From Microbacterium karelineae (lineage in GTDB: Bacteria > Actinomycetota > Actinomycetes > Actinomycetales > Microbacteriaceae): DNA of 64,000 nt. The notes beneath the pieces were generated by a model. It did no database searches, was not told the DNA's origin, and worked only from the letters and a program-made list of their open reading frames with translations. The DNA is taken from positions 488,109 through 552,108 of the forward strand of contig NZ_WFIX01000175.1 of assembly GCF_009745985.1 (NCBI RefSeq), read 5' to 3'. Positions 62,137-64,000 of this stretch are shown in pieces (the first letter of the stretch is position 1; the number at the start of each line of letters is the position of its first letter). A program made the position numbers and the translations under genes.

Positions 62137-62201
62137 ACTCGTTTCGACGAGGTCGTTCACGGCGCGGGCCGGAATCGCGGCGACGTCAGAGCGTGGCGAG
62201 G

Positions 62202-62687
62202 TCAATCCCCGGTGAGCGCGGCGGCATAGGCGCGGACTGACCGACGGTAGCGGGGCAGCGTCGGCTCGACGGCCTCGATCACCGCACGGAGGGCCTCGCC
62301 GTGACGCCCTGCGGAGTGCAACGCGAGGGCGAGGAAGACGGAGGGTGCGGCGCCGACGGTGTCGTGTGCGGGCGCGTTCCGGAGCATGGCGATCGCTTCG
62401 TCGGTGCGGCCGAGGTTGCGGAGCGTGGAGGCGTGTTGGATCGTCAGCTGCGCGGCGCGTTCCGGATCGATCTCGGCGAGCCCGGCGGCCGTCGCGGCCG
62501 CGTACTGCGTGTCGGCCTCGGCTTCGCGCCCAGCTGAGTCGAACGCGCCGCCGAGTTCGAATGCGCCGATCGCCGGATGCGGGGCCTCGGTCACGAGTGC
62601 GCGCATCCGGTGGACGCGCTCGTCGTCGGACGCATCGGCGTCGTCCCACAGCTCGGAGACGCGACGCTCCCAATCGGATGAGGTCAT
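62202..62687 (-). CDS. Tetratricopeptide-repeat protein
   Basis: 161 aa, helical throughout, with TPR-type helix pairs: 'PAIGAFELGGAFDSAGREAE', 'AAQLTIQHASTLRNLGRTDE' and 'SVFLALALHSAGRHGEALRA'. Likely a small protein-interaction scaffold; partner unknown. Confidence 0.8.
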   Translation of the reverse strand: MTSSDWERRVSELWDDADASDDERVHRMRALVTEAPHPAIGAFELGGAFDSAGREAEADTQYAAATAAGLAEIDPERAAQLTIQHASTLRNLGRTDEAIAMLRNAPAHDTVGAAPSVFLALALHSAGRHGEALRAVIEAVEPTLPRYRRSVRAYAAALTGD

Positions 62688-62693
62688 GGACTC

Positions 62694-62699
62694 AGCGTA
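62694..62699 (-). promoter_or_regulatory. -10 hexamer (TACGCT) for the TPR gene
   Basis: TACGCT on the minus strand is 6 nt before the ATG at 62687. The remaining 62700-62852 shows no feature. Confidence 0.5.
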
Positions 62700-62852
62700 C
62701 GTCGCGGGTGCTCCGCACCGGCATGGGGGCGGACGTTTGAGAACGACGTGTGCGGTGACGGCTCGAAGTCAGAGCCGGGGCAAGCCGAGACGCCGCCCGG
62801 CGAGGTCGGGTCTCGGTTCTGTCCTCGAGGCGCAGCACGCTGCGGGCGCAGG

Positions 62853-63998
62853 TCATGGCCTCTCGAACCACGCGGGCTCGTCCAGCTGATCCCACCACCC
62901 CGCGGCGGGATCGGTGATCTTCCCGCTGGCGATCGCCTCGCCGAAGGCGAGTTCGTGGAGCTCGTCCTCGGTGAGGGCGTTCATCAGCGTCTCCATCCGG
63001 GCATCGGCGCGCTCCTCGTCATCGTCGCGCCTGTCCTGTGCCCGGGCCTGCTGGATCTTCCGGTTCCGGTCATCGCGACCGGCATCTTCGACGCGCTTGG
63101 CCGCGAACGCCCGTGCCACGCGTGCCCGCGCGGTGATGTCGCGCATCATGTCCCGCCACGGATCATCGGCCAGCACGTCCCCGGTCGCCTCGTCGACGTG
63201 CATGTCGCCGGGCTGCGCGTCGCTGGACTGCACGTCGCCAGGCTGCACGTCACCGTCCTGCGTTTCGCTGGGCTGCGCATCGTCGACGTGCATGTCGCCG
63301 GGCTGCGCGTCGCGATCTCGCGCGTCGTTCACTGCCGGGACGGGATCCTCCGCCGCGCCGCGTGGTCTCTCGCTGCCCGGCGCGTGCTCGGGGATGTCCT
63401 GGAAGAACACCCGCCCCAACGGCTCGTCGCGATACACCCGCCCGGCGGGGCTGGTCCACTCCAACACCCCGCCCTCCACCTGCTTCAGGCCCCACCCCGA
63501 GTTGTGCTTCATCACGTGATGCGCCTCACACAGATGCGCCATGTTCGAGATCTCCGTCAGCCCGCCGCGGGCGTACTCCCGCGAATGATCGATGTCCGCC
63601 TTCCGCGCGGGCGTGGTGCACCCCGGGAACCGGCACGTCACATCCCGCCCGATCAACGCCCGTCTCTGCGCCGGTGACGGCCGATACCTGTCCACCGCGA
63701 TGACCCGTCCCGACTCCGGCCGGACGAACAGCCTGTCCCACCCGGAGGCCCCGCCCGCCACGCGCCGCGCCGCGTCGGGGGCGATGATCCCGCCCTCATC
63801 GACCCTCGCCGTCCCGGCATCCGGATCGAGGATCTGCGAGGCCGGGATCGTCACCTGCACCGCCGCCTGGATCCGGTCCAGCCCCACCCCGGTCCCGGAA
63901 GCATGCAGCTCGTGCCCCGTCGGCGCCGAGGTGAGGAGGATGTCGGCGAGGATGTCCACCCGCAGCTGATCCATCGACCGCAGATCCGTGGCCGCCAC
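62853..63998 (-). CDS. HNH endonuclease signature / DUF222 (13E12-type) protein, partial
   Basis: The gene runs off the right edge; 381 residues of the C-terminal part are visible. The HNH core is 'CRFPGCTTPARKADIDHSRE' followed by 'NMAHLCEAHHVMKHNSGWGL', a complete metal-binding finger. Upstream is the end of the DUF222 region. After the HNH is a long acidic linker with a repeated D-A-Q-P-G-D-M-H-V-D unit, then a charged helical tail. Family members occur in many copies in actinobacterial genomes and are sometimes called mobile ('REP13E12'). Activity is not established. Confidence 0.85.
   Translation of the reverse strand: MAATDLRSMDQLRVDILADILLTSAPTGHELHASGTGVGLDRIQAAVQVTIPASQILDPDAGTARVDEGGIIAPDAARRVAGGASGWDRLFVRPESGRVIAVDRYRPSPAQRRALIGRDVTCRFPGCTTPARKADIDHSREYARGGLTEISNMAHLCEAHHVMKHNSGWGLKQVEGGVLEWTSPAGRVYRDEPLGRVFFQDIPEHAPGSERPRGAAEDPVPAVNDARDRDAQPGDMHVDDAQPSETQDGDVQPGDVQSSDAQPGDMHVDEATGDVLADDPWRDMMRDITARARVARAFAAKRVEDAGRDDRNRKIQQARAQDRRDDDEERADARMETLMNALTEDELHELAFGEAIASGKITDPAAGWWDQLDEPAWFERP
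63191..63313. repeat. Direct repeat inside the HNH gene linker
   Basis: An exact 33-nt block occurs at 63191-63223 and 63281-63313, with shorter degenerate units between. Together they encode the Q-P-G-D-rich linker. Confidence 0.7.
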
Positions 63999-64000
63999 CA

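Noticed and set aside
63191-63313. Possible CRISPR-like direct repeats
   Set aside because: Only two full copies, in frame within a protein linker, and with degenerate units rather than unique spacers between them.

Overview
The window is high-GC actinobacterial DNA, most likely from a Microbacteriaceae member close to Microbacterium. Supporting signs are RbpA, a DUF3145 protein, polyphosphate glucokinase, the homodimeric pyruvate dehydrogenase E1, a DUF222/HNH '13E12'-type protein, a FasR-type regulator beside the fab operon, and many genes that begin 6-8 nt after a TANNNT -10 hexamer (leaderless mRNAs). The genus is an inference from gene content. I see no insertion sequence, prophage, CRISPR array or rRNA operon.

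Layout. 1-9.5 kb (+): a conserved housekeeping run, hrcA(partial)-dnaJ-rsmE-HIT-phoH-ybeY-corC-like-era, then leuA behind a Leu-rich leader peptide, a long intergenic palindrome, and recO. 9.5-10.8 kb (-): uppS and a glutathione peroxidase. 10.9-16 kb (+): dusB-dgt-dnaG with overlapping ends, and a lone ABC ATPase. 16.1-20.1 kb: tRNA-Asn, then an agmatinase-family hydrolase, an NTF2-like protein and an NCS1 permease, facing a tandem Lrp/AsnC regulator. 20.2-22.6 kb: a lipoprotein, def and a NIPA/DMT-type membrane protein. 22.6-31.1 kb: tRNA-Met and DUF3145, then on the minus strand fasR, fabD-fabH-acpP-fabF and aceE. 31.3-34.7 kb (+): tRNA-Val, a zinc-ribbon coiled-coil protein, RNase H, a family A DNA polymerase and the RNase P RNA. 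34.7-37.8 kb: ppgK, rbpA, a glycerophosphodiesterase and an atypical SDR. 37.8-46.6 kb: a NarL-type two-component system, acyltransferase, DedA, AEC transporter, a UvrA-like ABC protein, an AraC-GyrI regulator and a MarR regulator.

47-63 kb is an accessory region of small, mostly individually promoted enzymes: phosphotransferases, GNAT acetyltransferases, Nudix, HIT, VOC, PPOX-like and methyltransferase proteins. It also holds decayed genes: a GrpB pseudogene with two compensating frameshifts, a PIN-domain remnant and a truncated HAD hydrolase. At its centre is a tryptophanyl-tRNA synthetase gene preceded by a 13-codon leader with three consecutive Trp codons and a terminator hairpin. This has the layout of ribosome-mediated attenuation of an auxiliary trpS and is the most interesting regulatory system here. 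The right end is a partial HNH/DUF222 gene.

How the genes fit together: the left half supplies protein folding, ribosome maturation, tRNA/rRNA modification, leucine, undecaprenyl phosphate, dNTP and fatty-acid synthesis, and DNA replication. The right half looks adaptive, covering stress, small-molecule modification and possible drug tolerance.
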